The notes under the pieces are model-generated. The model was given only the letters and a program-made list of their open reading frames with translations. It made no database searches and was not told the DNA's origin. From contig CAIPTQ010000313.1 in NCBI GenBank assembly GCA_903868035.1, forward strand, positions 1-32,492: a stretch of 32,492 nt of DNA, written 5' to 3'. Both the position numbers and the translations under genes were made by a program. Shown one piece after another: positions 1 to 10,191 of the stretch. This DNA comes from an uncultured Phycisphaerales bacterium. Lineage in GTDB: Bacteria > Planctomycetota > Phycisphaerae > WQYP01. Each line of letters begins with the position of its first letter. The stretch's first letter is position 1.

Positions 1-542
1 CCGGCCGATACCAAGCGGTTGCCCGAAGCAGTGGTAGGCGCATTGTGCATGTCCGCCAGGTCGACGCGGCCGGTGTAAGACCCCGGGCGATCCGCCGTTA
101 GCCTGATGACGATGACTTGCGCCGGGTGCGAGGCGAAGATCTCGCGGCGGTAGGTCACGCCGCCCTTCTTGTAACTGACGCGCCCGACGCCGTGCTCAAG
201 GTCAAGTTCGCGCGAATAGTCGGAAGCGCCCTCGTCGTGCCCCGGGAGGGCGATGGTCACGTTGCCGAACGCCTGGAAAGAGCCCTTTACGGTTTCATTC
301 CCGGTCCAGAGGCTGACGTCGTTGAAGGCCAGACGTTCCTGCGCCAGCCCGCCGAAAAAATTTCCGCCGATGCGACCGTTGCCGATGGGGAGGGATTCCC
401 GCTCCCAGGCCTGCGCGGGTGTCTGGCCCTGCGCGGGACGGTCATATCGCAGGGTAAGATCAGCCGCCTGCACACGGTTCGGGGCGAGCGCTTGCAAACA
501 AGCGATCGCAACAATTGTGCCGGTCAGTAATCGGAGTTTCAT
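1..542 (-). CDS. GH95 family glycoside hydrolase (alpha-L-fucosidase/L-galactosidase type), N-terminal part only
   Basis: The gene reads in from position 542 on the minus strand and is cut by the window start, leaving about 180 codons. The first 30 residues are a signal peptide (MKLRLLTGTIVAIAC..., likely cleavage VQA-AD), so the product is exported. The mature N-terminus carries the block expected for the GH95 N-terminal beta-sandwich: LRYDRPA, then WERESLPIGNGRIGGNFFGG, then QERLAFNDVSLWTGN. GH95 enzymes release alpha-L-fucose or L-galactose from plant or algal polysaccharides. The catalytic (alpha/alpha)6 barrel lies outside the window, so activity cannot be judged. An AGAGAGG-type ribosome binding site precedes the ATG. 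It is the last visible gene of the minus-strand carbohydrate cluster, 68 bases behind the GH2 gene. Confidence 0.88.
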   Translation of the reverse strand, partial: MKLRLLTGTIVAIACLQALAPNRVQAADLTLRYDRPAQGQTPAQAWERESLPIGNGRIGGNFFGGLAQERLAFNDVSLWTGNETVKGSFQAFGNVTIALPGHDEGASDYSRELDLEHGVGRVSYKKGGVTYRREIFASHPAQVIVIRLTADRPGSYTGRVDLADMHNAPTTASGNRLVSA

Positions 543-610
543 GGGAACCTCTCTTTAATCTGGGCTGTCGCCATTTTCGTGGGTCGCTTCATTCTATCGC
601 AAAAATCTTG

Positions 611-3184
611 TCATGGTGTCACGCGGATCAGGCCGCCGGTAATGGCGATGGGCTTCGATTCGATGTTGATGGTTGCCTTCGGCAGCCCCTCGCGTGTGGC
701 GGTCAGCGTGATGGCCCCCGGCGTGAGTGTCGAACGGACAAAGACGCGGTTGATACCACATTCGGTGTTGAGGTATTTGTTGTTAATTGATCCGGGCGTA
801 TATTCATTGACGCCGCCGCGCCAGATTGCGGGGCCGGTGAGTTCAAAATCGAACCGGGATTGATCGGTGGGGCAGCGGTTGCCATCGGCATCCACCACTT
901 CGAAGTCGAAGAACGCGATGTCCGCACCATCGGCCATTAATCCTGTGGGGCTTGAGTAAGGTGTCAACTTGATCGCCGCGGCCGGTCCGGCGGTCTTCAA
1001 TTCGTGCTCGACAACCGGTTTTCCGTCTTTGTCGTATGCCACGGCCTTGATCGTACCGGCCGCGAATGCCACATCGGGAAAGGCATAAATGTAGCCATCC
1101 TTTGGGTTGCCGTTCTTGCCGACCGATTTGCCGTTGATCAACAATTCGACGCTACTGACGTTGTTGGCGGCGACGTACATCGTTTTTTTGGTCTCGGCCG
1201 GATAGGTCCAGTGCCCAATGATATGGATGTCGGGTTTGGGGTTCTGCATGACGCGATAGACGAAGTAGGCCTGCTTGGGAATCCGCACGCCATCCACCTT
1301 GCCACTGGAGCGAGCGACTTCGGTGTCGGGGTTGCGGCCGAGTTGGAGGCTGTCGGACCAGATGATCGAGGCATAGGCAGACCAACGCGCCATCTTGGGA
1401 TCGTTGAGGGTGATGCGGTGCGACCAATAGGCGTAGTAGCGCGTGGCGGCGGCAAGGCAAAAGGTCTCGGAGTTCCAGTTATAGGTGTCGTTGGGGCCTT
1501 TCTTGAAACCGAAGTGAGGGGGCGAAAAGTCGTCCCAGTATGTCCGCAGCGCCTCGTCGCGGAAGTCTTCGGTTTCGATAAACGGTGCCAGGTCACGCCG
1601 CTCATAGCTGAAGCCCCGAAAAATGGCGTTGGGGTTGGCCAGCGCCTCGGTGCTGCGGTCCTGCGCGATCATGACGCCGTAATACTCAGATATGTGCGTG
1701 TCCGCCTGCGCCAGGACGCTGTTGTCGCCATGGCGCGTGCCCATGACCCGTCCGCCGGAAGGGTCCAGTTGCTTGCGCAGATCGACCATTGCCTGAAGTC
1801 GTTCCGGCGCTATGGCATTGTTGCCCGCCTCCCAGAACAGAATGCTCGGGCTGTTGCGGAAATAGATCATCGTGCGACGCATGACCTCCATGCGCTGGTC
1901 CCATTGGATCGGATTCGTCGGGTTGGCCTCCTTGTCACCGGCGGGGCAGACCTGCACAATTCCGACCCGGTCGCACGCGTCCGACAATTGCTTTTTGGGC
2001 GCGACGTGCATCCAGCGCATGTAGTTCCCGTGGCCGGCGGCGACAAACTTCATGTCCCAGTCGTGCAGCCAATCCGGATAGGCGGCGCCAATAGCCGCCC
2101 ACTCGTTGGTGCTCCGCTGGGCATATCCCGTCAGCCAGGTGAACTGGTCGTTGATGTAAACGCCCCCCGTTCCCGCACCGCCCTTGAAGGCTGTCTTGCG
2201 GAAGCCGGTGGTGACCTTATTGACGTCCACCACCTTGCCGGCAACGTTTAATATTGTGTAGACGTCGTAAAGATTGGGATCGGTGGTGCTCCACCAGCGC
2301 ACGTTGGTCAACGGGCCGGTGGCCTTGATCAGCGTGGTTTCACCATTGGCCATGTCGTACGGTTCGCTCTTGAAGGTTGCGATCGTGTTTCCGTCGGCGT
2401 CCACCACAATCGTTGAAAGTTCCACGACGGCGGTACCGGTCGATCCGTTGCGAACCTGCGATTCAATATTTAGCGTTGCTTTCTTGCCTGGCACATCGTG
2501 ATTGGTTGCGTAGACGTACACGCCGGTGGTGCCCAGATTCAAAAGCGGCAGCGTCTGGTGAATGGGTGGAATAATGTGCAGCCGCACGTTGCGATTGATG
2601 CCCCCAAAATTGGGATTGAAATCCTTGGATTCCCACTGAAAAACCACGCCGGTGGCTTCCTCCTGATAATTGGTGACATTGGTGACCCAGGCCGCCAGGA
2701 CGTTCTCTTTGTCACCAAAGGTCACTGCGTCGGTGATATCCAGCCCAAAGGCGGTGATGCCATCCTCGTGTTTGCCGACGGGCTTGCCGTTGACCCAGAA
2801 TTTCGCCGCCTGCCGCAGGCCCTCAAATTCCAGGATGATTCGACTGCCCTCTGCGGCGGCGGGCAATTTGAAGTGTTTGCGGTAGCGCGCCGGCCCCATG
2901 TAAAGCGTCACCTCGCCGCCGCGCGCGATGTGTTCGTCATAGCTGTCCACGTCGTTCCATGTGTGCGGAGTGCTGACGTTTTCCCACTTCGCGTCGTCAA
3001 ACGCCGGCGCTTCGGAACCGGTCACATCGTGTTTGATGAACTTCCAGCCGGGGTTGAAATTGTAGGTCACACGCCCGGACGACGGCGGAACGAACTTTTC
3101 CTGTGCGAGCAAACTGCGCGACGCGAAACTTATCGCCAGCATTGAAATCGTCAAAAGGAAGAAATGTCGGTACAACATCAACAT
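611..3184 (-). CDS. GH2 family glycoside hydrolase (beta-galactosidase-like), exported, atypical active site
   Basis: 857 residues. I start at 3184, not the upstream ATG at 3256, because AGAGGG lies seven bases before it and a hydrophobic signal peptide (MLMLYRHFFLLTISMLAISF) follows. The order is a jelly-roll sugar-binding domain (about 35-200), an Ig-like domain (about 215-330), a TIM barrel (about 335-640), then Ig-like/DUF4982-type domains including the block VAANNVSSVELLINGKSVG. In ordinary GH2 enzymes the acid/base glutamate sits in a GNE motif. Here the matching motif is WEAGNN, with Asn at about residue 456. A possible nucleophile lies in FIETEDF (about 537-539). Either the clade uses other residues, for example the E in WEAGNN, or activity is altered. 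It probably removes beta-linked galactose or a uronic acid from side chains. Family assignment is firm; substrate is not. Confidence 0.85.
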   Translation of the reverse strand: MLMLYRHFFLLTISMLAISFASRSLLAQEKFVPPSSGRVTYNFNPGWKFIKHDVTGSEAPAFDDAKWENVSTPHTWNDVDSYDEHIARGGEVTLYMGPARYRKHFKLPAAAEGSRIILEFEGLRQAAKFWVNGKPVGKHEDGITAFGLDITDAVTFGDKENVLAAWVTNVTNYQEEATGVVFQWESKDFNPNFGGINRNVRLHIIPPIHQTLPLLNLGTTGVYVYATNHDVPGKKATLNIESQVRNGSTGTAVVELSTIVVDADGNTIATFKSEPYDMANGETTLIKATGPLTNVRWWSTTDPNLYDVYTILNVAGKVVDVNKVTTGFRKTAFKGGAGTGGVYINDQFTWLTGYAQRSTNEWAAIGAAYPDWLHDWDMKFVAAGHGNYMRWMHVAPKKQLSDACDRVGIVQVCPAGDKEANPTNPIQWDQRMEVMRRTMIYFRNSPSILFWEAGNNAIAPERLQAMVDLRKQLDPSGGRVMGTRHGDNSVLAQADTHISEYYGVMIAQDRSTEALANPNAIFRGFSYERRDLAPFIETEDFRDEALRTYWDDFSPPHFGFKKGPNDTYNWNSETFCLAAATRYYAYWSHRITLNDPKMARWSAYASIIWSDSLQLGRNPDTEVARSSGKVDGVRIPKQAYFVYRVMQNPKPDIHIIGHWTYPAETKKTMYVAANNVSSVELLINGKSVGKNGNPKDGYIYAFPDVAFAAGTIKAVAYDKDGKPVVEHELKTAGPAAAIKLTPYSSPTGLMADGADIAFFDFEVVDADGNRCPTDQSRFDFELTGPAIWRGGVNEYTPGSINNKYLNTECGINRVFVRSTLTPGAITLTATREGLPKATINIESKPIAITGGLIRVTP

Positions 3185-3287
3185 GAAGTTTCCCTCTAAG
3201 TAACAGGAAATGCGAGTTTTAGCGAATGCTGGCGGCGGCGAAAAGTGCCTTGTCACGCCGGTTCACAGCCCATCCCGGGTTCAATGT

Positions 3288-4604
3288 TCAATCTTTGAAG
3301 AGCAGCGGTGAAAACTCGTGCAGGCTTTTTCGCCAGGTCTGGAATTCGTGGGCCGTGCCCGGGGCTTCGTAGTAGGTCACGTGCTTGACACCAGCCTGTT
3401 TGAGCTGGTTGGCCGGATCGCGACCGCTGCCGCCGCCTTCCCTGCTGCCCATGCTGATGAAGAACGCCTTGAAGGTTTTGTCGAACTCCTCGGGGGACGC
3501 GGCGTATCCATTAAGTCCCGGGAAGCCGAAGGGGGCGCTGAAGACGCCGACGTAGGCGAACTTATCCTTGTTGGCCTGGGCGATCTGGTAGGTCTGCATC
3601 CCGCCCAGCGACAAGCCCGCCATAGCGCGGTGATCGCGATCGGTAAGCGTGCGGTACTTGGCGTCGATCTCGGGAATAATGTCGTTGATGATCTGCGTGG
3701 TGAAGGACGCGCTCGCGCCTCCGCGTCCGCCCCCGCCGCGATTGCTGGTCGCGGGAGCACTACTTGGCGCGCCCGCAGGCGCTACGACATAGAACCACTG
3801 TTCGTCTTGAAGTGGGGCCCCGAGTGCCCCCGGGCCGCCGGGCGCTGTGCCGGGCACGTCACCTGGAGCGCTAGCCGGCGGGCCACCACGGCCTCCGCGT
3901 CCGCCTGGAGTTCCACCGCGTCCGCCTCCGCCCATGCCCCCACTGATACCGCCATCTTCCATGACCACAATCATGGGCACGGCCTTCTTCTCGGCGATCA
4001 AGTTATCCAGGATGAAATTGGTGCGGCCCTGCTGGGCCCAAGCGCGGCGTTCCTCCATCATGCCGTGTTGGAGGTACAGCACGGGGTAGCGTTTGGTGGG
4101 GTCCTGGTCATAATCGGGCGGCGTATAGACCCACGCCTGCCGGTTCTCGCCAGATTTGGTTTTGTAAAAGTGGGCGCGAAGATCGCCATGGGGCACGTCC
4201 TTGTTGTCATAGAAATCCACGCCCTTATCGGGAACTTCGATGGCGCTGGTCATTTTGCCGCCGCTGAAGAAGCTCTCGCTGGCCGGGTCCGCCACGACCA
4301 AGCCATCGACGGTGAGCTGGTAAGCATGGAAGCCGGGATCCTGCGGGGCCGTGGTGCCTGTAAACACGCCATCCGCGCCCTTAACCAGATTCGTGCCCAT
4401 CACGCGGATGGTTTGCACCTGCGGGGCGTTGATGCGGAAGCGCACCTGGCGGGCGGAGTTTACCTGTGGGTACTGCTGGCCCAGGATATTGGTGGAGGCG
4501 GGCTTAAAGTCATCAGCCGCAGGGGCTGTCTGCTGGGCCCAGGCGGGCGTTGCGGCAAGTGCGGCAAACACGAGGGCGGAAAGCATCATTCGGCACTTCT
4601 TCAT
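3288..4604 (-). CDS. Secreted CE1-like esterase with N-terminal E-set/CBM48-like domain and glycine-rich insertion
   Basis: 438 residues. The ATG at 4604 follows AGGAG with a nine-base spacer and opens a signal peptide ending in AWA-QQ; the ATG at 4628 has neither. Residues about 35-130 resemble the early-set domain found before many bacterial feruloyl/acetyl-xylan esterases and enterochelin-esterase relatives (RFRINAPQVQTIRV...). The alpha/beta-hydrolase fold follows (YPVLYLQHG, oxyanion region), with nucleophile Ser about 332 in GLSLGG and His about 419 in GTAHEF. Between PMIVVMEDGG and the helix IINDIIPEIDAKYRT sits a Gly/Arg/Pro/Ala-rich insertion of about 75-80 residues (about 220-296) that typical relatives lack. 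It probably removes acetyl or feruloyl esters from the same polysaccharide attacked by the neighbouring GH2, GH95 and GH106 enzymes. Confidence 0.82.
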   Translation of the reverse strand: MKKCRMMLSALVFAALAATPAWAQQTAPAADDFKPASTNILGQQYPQVNSARQVRFRINAPQVQTIRVMGTNLVKGADGVFTGTTAPQDPGFHAYQLTVDGLVVADPASESFFSGGKMTSAIEVPDKGVDFYDNKDVPHGDLRAHFYKTKSGENRQAWVYTPPDYDQDPTKRYPVLYLQHGMMEERRAWAQQGRTNFILDNLIAEKKAVPMIVVMEDGGISGGMGGGGRGGTPGGRGGRGGPPASAPGDVPGTAPGGPGALGAPLQDEQWFYVVAPAGAPSSAPATSNRGGGGRGGASASFTTQIINDIIPEIDAKYRTLTDRDHRAMAGLSLGGMQTYQIAQANKDKFAYVGVFSAPFGFPGLNGYAASPEEFDKTFKAFFISMGSREGGGSGRDPANQLKQAGVKHVTYYEAPGTAHEFQTWRKSLHEFSPLLFKD

Positions 4605-4677
4605 GAGATCAAACTCCTGTAAGAGCAACGGGTATCCGGCTTAGGGCAAAAGGTCAGAGTCGTTCGGTTCTGGGTGA

Positions 4678-5763
4678 TTACTTCACGGTCGATAGGAATT
4701 GCTTGAGCTCTTCCACGGTCCGCGCAAGCTGGTCGTGGTGCAGATTGTGGGCGGCCCCGTCGATATGCACGAGCTTGCCGTGCTGCATCACCTTGGCGGC
4801 CTCCTCGTTGGCCAGGCGGGTCGCGGGCGGGGCGTCAGCTTTGAGGATCAGCGCCGGCGCCGTGATTTTGGCCAGGGCGTCGCCGCTGCTCATGGTGCCA
4901 GACATGGCTTGCCGTTGTTGATCGCTATACGTGCCGTGGTACTGCTTTTTGGAAAGGGCCCAATACTGGCAATCCACGATGCCCCACTTCGGGTTGTCGC
5001 GGTGGGCGATGGCCACCAGGTCTTCGTAGCTGTGGTTGTTCTGCGCGACTAGGACTTCGGGCGAGCCGGACATCGCCAGTGAAAACCGTGCCGGCGCTCC
5101 GGGAGCCGGCGGCGAGCCACGGCCGGGGGGCCCGCCGCGCGCCGGTGCAGTGGCACTGGCGGGGCCGGTCGCCGGGGCGCCGCCGCGCCTGCCCGGGCCG
5201 CCGGCACCCAGGCCGGGATCGAGCATGATGATGGCCTTCGCGAAGTCGGGATATTCGGCACCGACGCGCATGACGGTTGCGGCTCCCATGGAGTGGCCCA
5301 TGAGGATGGGCTTTTCCAACTTCAGGGCGCGGCAGGTTTCCACCACGTCCTTCACCAGCGTGTCCCCGGTGTCGGCGGTCGTGAAGGGATCGGACAGGCC
5401 GTGGCCGCGGCTGTCGAGCATGTAAATGTCGTAGGAATCCTGGAGCTGCCAGCTAAGGGTAGTCCAGCAAAGGCCGATGTCGGTGACCCCGTGGCACATG
5501 ACGATCACCGGCTTTCCGGGGGCCGGGAAGGCATGGTAGTAATGGAGGCGCACGCCGTTGGCATAGACGTAGCCGTCCGTCCAGCCGGCGGGAATACCCG
5601 GCGGCGCGTGGGACGCGGCGGGCGATCCCGGCGCTGGCGGCGCCACCAATGGGGGATTGCCGCCGCCGTCTTTCGCTAGACTTCGGTCATCGGCGGTCGG
5701 GGCGAGCCAGCATCCGCTCATCATGACGATTGCCGCCAGAAGGGCACTAACTCTGCGAATCAT
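4678..5763 (-). CDS. Alpha/beta-hydrolase, predicted lipoprotein
   Basis: 361 residues. The N-terminus MIRRVSALLAAIVMMSGC looks like a lipoprotein signal, with Cys18 as the lipidated residue. After a Pro/Ala-rich linker (about 35-60) comes an alpha/beta-hydrolase domain: HG oxyanion motif at about 91, GHSMGAA with nucleophile Ser158, Asp310 in LILKADAPP and His339 in DGAAHNLHH. A Gly/Arg/Pro/Ala-rich stretch (about 186-225) interrupts the cap region, similar in style to the inserts in the flanking enzymes. The alpha/beta-hydrolase superfamily spans esterases, lipases and other hydrolases, so the substrate is open. Position between two CE1-like esterases suggests a role in de-esterifying the same polymer or its fragments at the cell envelope. 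It is 50 bases behind the previous gene, consistent with one operon. Confidence 0.8.
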   Translation of the reverse strand: MIRRVSALLAAIVMMSGCWLAPTADDRSLAKDGGGNPPLVAPPAPGSPAASHAPPGIPAGWTDGYVYANGVRLHYYHAFPAPGKPVIVMCHGVTDIGLCWTTLSWQLQDSYDIYMLDSRGHGLSDPFTTADTGDTLVKDVVETCRALKLEKPILMGHSMGAATVMRVGAEYPDFAKAIIMLDPGLGAGGPGRRGGAPATGPASATAPARGGPPGRGSPPAPGAPARFSLAMSGSPEVLVAQNNHSYEDLVAIAHRDNPKWGIVDCQYWALSKKQYHGTYSDQQRQAMSGTMSSGDALAKITAPALILKADAPPATRLANEEAAKVMQHGKLVHIDGAAHNLHHDQLARTVEELKQFLSTVK

Positions 5764-5813
5764 TTCTTAATCTCCGTTAGTGAAAAGCGATGTACGATGT
5801 GCGTCCCGACTGG

Positions 5814-6872
<1,059 letters not shown>

Positions 6873-9800
6873 TCAATTTGCCGGTGCGCTTTGTCGTGCT
6901 TCGATTTTTACGGGCCCCAGCAGGCCCGATTTGAGAAGGGGCGAATCCTTCGTGTAAAATTTGTAGCTCGTGACTGTATAGCGTTCTTTTGAAGGACGAG
7001 GCTGGCCCTGGGTGAGCCAGTCGGGGATCGTCGCAAGGGCCCCACCGCCACCGCGTCCGGGTTGGGTGGCCGTCGCGGTGGCGGGGGGAGCGGGGGCGCC
7101 TCCCCGACCCCCGCGGCCCCATTGCGCGTCATCGGGCTGCTGCTCGTCGCCGATCAACCGATTCACCCAGAAATTCGTGACGCTGATCTCAAGCGAATTC
7201 GCACCGGTCTTTAGCGCGCTGGTGACGTCGATTTCGAACGGTGGCTTCCAGATGACGCCGAGGTCCTTGCCGTTGACGCGCACGGTTGCGATTTGCTTCA
7301 CTTCGCCCAGGTTCAAAACGATCGTTCGTCCAGGCGCAAGAAGGTCGGCGGGAAGGTCAAATCCTTTCATATAGGTGGCCGTGCCGGAAAAATATTTGAC
7401 TCCGATGTCGGGGCTCTCCGGCCAGGAGATTAGTTTGTCGAGCACGACTTTGTCCGGCGCGCCCCAGTTGGGTGGGAAACGTAGTTCCCATGGTCCTTGA
7501 ATTTCAATCGCCGCGGGCGCTGCCGGCACCTCTGCCTTGAGCGTCCGCCCGGAAGCAGTTCGAAATGCGTACGCGCCTACTGTTGAAGACGTGACCGTGA
7601 CAATCCCGCGATCATCGACATCAACAGCCATGGATCCGCCGGCCGGCGACTGCTGCAAGGCCACAATCGGATCGGCGTTTCCCAGGGGTTTTCGGAACAC
7701 GATGAAGACCGAACCCGACGGTTCCAATCGAACGGGCACGATCATACGGTCGCCATCCTGCCGCCAGATCGGGGCTTGGCTCATCCTGCCGGTGTCGGGG
7801 TGCCACAATTCGGGAATCATTCCTTTGATGCGCACGCTCACTTCCGTCTGAAGTTCCGCGTTGTCCTGCTGATTGGAAATGAAATAGGCATGGGCCTCAC
7901 CGATTCGGCGATGAATCCATTGGAGCTTGGTGCCGCCCGCATTCAGGTCGGCTGATGAAAGGTCCCGCTGAAGACCGAGTTCTGGGAGCAGATCCGCGAC
8001 GCGCTTTCCCCAGATGACCTTTCCCTTGCCGAGCGGATGCTCGCCGCTGGCGGATGCGGCGCCGCCCCACACTTCGTCCGCGAGCTGCACAACTTCCGCG
8101 TCACAGGCGGGGTAGTTTTCCAGGCTCGGTGATGCGGTCGGCTTGGGGCCCATGGCGATCGCGCCGTCAGCGACGAGCTGACGGACCTTGCGAAGGATCG
8201 CAGGCGTCATGGTCTTTCGATCGGGCAGGCACAAGACGCTGTAAGTGATCCCGTCACTGAAAGCGATTTTGCCATCTTTCACCGTTGCGCGGCTGAGAAA
8301 TGCGTCTTCTCCGCAGGTGTCCGCTCGATACCCCATCGGCACCGCGGGGCGCGCCTTGTCAGCTTCAAGGAACAAAATGTCCGCCGCATAAACACCGGAC
8401 TGCAGCAGGTATTGTCCCCGCGCGCAGTAGTCGAGCCATTCTTTCGCCCCATGGTCCCACCAGGTTTGCGTGCGGCCAAACTGCATGCCCCAACTGCCCA
8501 TGGTCATTCCAGGCGCGACGTTCATCCAGGGTTGATGCGCGGTGGTGTGCAGAATGAATTGGTTCACGCCGATGCACCAGGCGCGATCCCCGGTGGTTTT
8601 GACCGTGTAGGGATCCTGTTGCCAGGCGACCTGGGGAAACCCGGTGAAAGATTCCGCGCCAATGACGGGGACGCCCCACGTATGCGCCGAAGAGACCAGC
8701 GGCGCGAGCGTATCCCATCCCCAGGTGCTCGGCTTGGACCAGAATTCTCCGGCCAGAACATCCCCCGCGCCACCGGCGTTGAGCATATCGAAATTCGCGC
8801 CCGCGCCGGTACCGTAAGGTTCGACTGCCAGTTGCAGGCCCGCGCCGTGCGCCAGTTCAGCCATGTGGCGATAATAGTTGCTGACGAATAATTCGCTGAT
8901 GGTCTGCCGCCAGTCGCGCTGGAAGCGTGTGGTTTGTTCGCTGCTCTCCACCGTCCGTTTCGTGATCGCCAGTAGCCACGGCGTCACGTCATATCCCCGC
9001 CGCTTTTTGAATTCCTCGCGCATCAAGGGTGTCCAGTCCTGCGCGCCGGCCTCGTAGCTGTCGATCAAAACCTTGGTAATGGTCTTTCCAACCAGCGGGC
9101 CGGCATCGGTGAGAATCTTGGCCGGGTATTCCTGCCAGTACCGATCCAGCGCCGCCGTGCTGAACTTGTCGATTTCCAGTCCCCTCCCGGACACCGGTGC
9201 CGTGCCGTTAGTTTTTCCGGTGGTCGTGTGGCCGAAGCGGACGATCGTCCACTGCCCGGCGGGCGCATCCCAGTTCAGATTGCCTTCGGCGTCCATCTGG
9301 CCGCTGATGTCCAGAATGCTCGCCTTGGGAATGGGCTGATTATCCGGGACGGTCGGAAACGCCAGCACCGCGACATCGCGATGGTAATTTTGCACAACGC
9401 GGCCGGTCGCGAGTTTCAGCGTACACTTGCCCGGCCCATTGAACTGCCCACCAGTCCCGAAAACCAAAGTTTGCATCGAGTCTTCCACCTTCACCCAGGG
9501 GCCGCCGCTGGAGGACCAGCCGGGACTGTTATGGAATCCCAGTTCCAAGCCCAGGCGGGATGCTTCCTGCGCGGCGAACTTCATCAATTCGCGCCACTTG
9601 GGGTTCAGCACCCGCACGCTCGGGTCGTCGATGGGGAGTTGATCGACGTTGAACGAATACGCCCCGGCAAGGCCGACGCGCTTCATCGCCTCAAGGTCGG
9701 CCGTGATGCCTTCCTTGCTCACCACGCCGTTCATCCAATGCCACCAGGTCCGCGCCCGAGCGGCTTGCGGCGGCGACTGAAATCCGGCCGCGAGGTCATC

Positions 9801-9890
9801 GCCCTGTAAATTCTGCGCAGATACCCCTGCGGAGTTCATCCAAAGCAAAGACACGATCGCGGTCCAACGCACGGCTGGGAGCACTCGCAT
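6873..9890 (-). CDS. GH106-type alpha-L-rhamnosidase, secreted
   Basis: 1005 residues. The ATG at 9890 is chosen over 9941 because GGAGG stands six bases before it and the product begins with a signal peptide ending in VSA-QN. The N-terminal catalytic part has the family's characteristic blocks: ARTWWHWMNG (about 46-55), LEMKR-type helix then GAYSFNVD, GFHNSPGWSSSGGPW (about 118-132), VLIDSYEAGAQDWTP (about 274-288) and AVEPYGTGAG. The C-terminal third carries a GH2-like jelly roll (ATVRVNGKDLGVIWKPPFEIDV). An RGG/Ala/Thr/Pro-rich insertion of about 35 residues sits between DEQQPDDAQW and TIPDWL, near the end. GH106 enzymes remove terminal alpha-L-rhamnose, for example from rhamnogalacturonans. 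It is the first gene of the minus-strand run and faces the sigma/FecR pair. Confidence 0.85.
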   Translation of the reverse strand: MRVLPAVRWTAIVSLLWMNSAGVSAQNLQGDDLAAGFQSPPQAARARTWWHWMNGVVSKEGITADLEAMKRVGLAGAYSFNVDQLPIDDPSVRVLNPKWRELMKFAAQEASRLGLELGFHNSPGWSSSGGPWVKVEDSMQTLVFGTGGQFNGPGKCTLKLATGRVVQNYHRDVAVLAFPTVPDNQPIPKASILDISGQMDAEGNLNWDAPAGQWTIVRFGHTTTGKTNGTAPVSGRGLEIDKFSTAALDRYWQEYPAKILTDAGPLVGKTITKVLIDSYEAGAQDWTPLMREEFKKRRGYDVTPWLLAITKRTVESSEQTTRFQRDWRQTISELFVSNYYRHMAELAHGAGLQLAVEPYGTGAGANFDMLNAGGAGDVLAGEFWSKPSTWGWDTLAPLVSSAHTWGVPVIGAESFTGFPQVAWQQDPYTVKTTGDRAWCIGVNQFILHTTAHQPWMNVAPGMTMGSWGMQFGRTQTWWDHGAKEWLDYCARGQYLLQSGVYAADILFLEADKARPAVPMGYRADTCGEDAFLSRATVKDGKIAFSDGITYSVLCLPDRKTMTPAILRKVRQLVADGAIAMGPKPTASPSLENYPACDAEVVQLADEVWGGAASASGEHPLGKGKVIWGKRVADLLPELGLQRDLSSADLNAGGTKLQWIHRRIGEAHAYFISNQQDNAELQTEVSVRIKGMIPELWHPDTGRMSQAPIWRQDGDRMIVPVRLEPSGSVFIVFRKPLGNADPIVALQQSPAGGSMAVDVDDRGIVTVTSSTVGAYAFRTASGRTLKAEVPAAPAAIEIQGPWELRFPPNWGAPDKVVLDKLISWPESPDIGVKYFSGTATYMKGFDLPADLLAPGRTIVLNLGEVKQIATVRVNGKDLGVIWKPPFEIDVTSALKTGANSLEISVTNFWVNRLIGDEQQPDDAQWGRGGRGGAPAPPATATATQPGRGGGGALATIPDWLTQGQPRPSKERYTVTSYKFYTKDSPLLKSGLLGPVKIEARQSAPAN

Positions 9891-9977
9891 TAATTTCCTC
9901 CGATTCGCTGTTTCCGCCGGCTTCCTGCTCTGCCTCCGCAAAGCTTTCTTTGAGTTACATCGCTTTCGGTTAGTCCC

Positions 9978-9991
9978 GCGTGACGGAAAAT
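9978..9991 (+). promoter_or_regulatory. Shared 14-base element, copy A (GCGTGACGGAAAAT), toward the sigma gene
   Basis: An exact 14-base match to copy B on the other strand and one mismatch from copy C at 12400. It lies about 200 bases before the sigma-factor ATG and points toward it. It is followed by TTCTTGTAAGATATG, which could supply a -10 region. Inference: the -35 part of a promoter read by the neighbouring ECF sigma factor, or an operator. The 301 bases between the GH106 and sigma start codons otherwise hold no credible gene. Confidence 0.45.
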
Positions 9992-10100
9992 TCTTGTAAG
10001 ATATGTCTTTGGCTCATAACTCAAGGCAGCGAATAGGATTACGTCCCAGTGATGCCAGGCATGATTCCGTAGGAGATGGCCGGTTCGACGAAACCGACAT

Positions 10101-10114
10101 ATTTTCCGTCACGC
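10101..10114 (-). promoter_or_regulatory. Shared 14-base element, copy B, toward the GH106 operon
   Basis: The reverse complement of this site is GCGTGACGGAAAAT, identical to copy A. It points left, about 210 bases before the GH106 start codon, and so could drive the carbohydrate operon. Copies A and B also form a 14-base inverted repeat enclosing 109 bases, which leaves a small mobile element or a looping regulator site as alternatives. Confidence 0.45.
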
Positions 10115-10191
10115 CCTGACCACAAGCTGCGATTCTCTGGTGGTTGTAAGCTTCGAGAGTGCATCCCTGCGTGCCCTCCAGATAGGTGACC

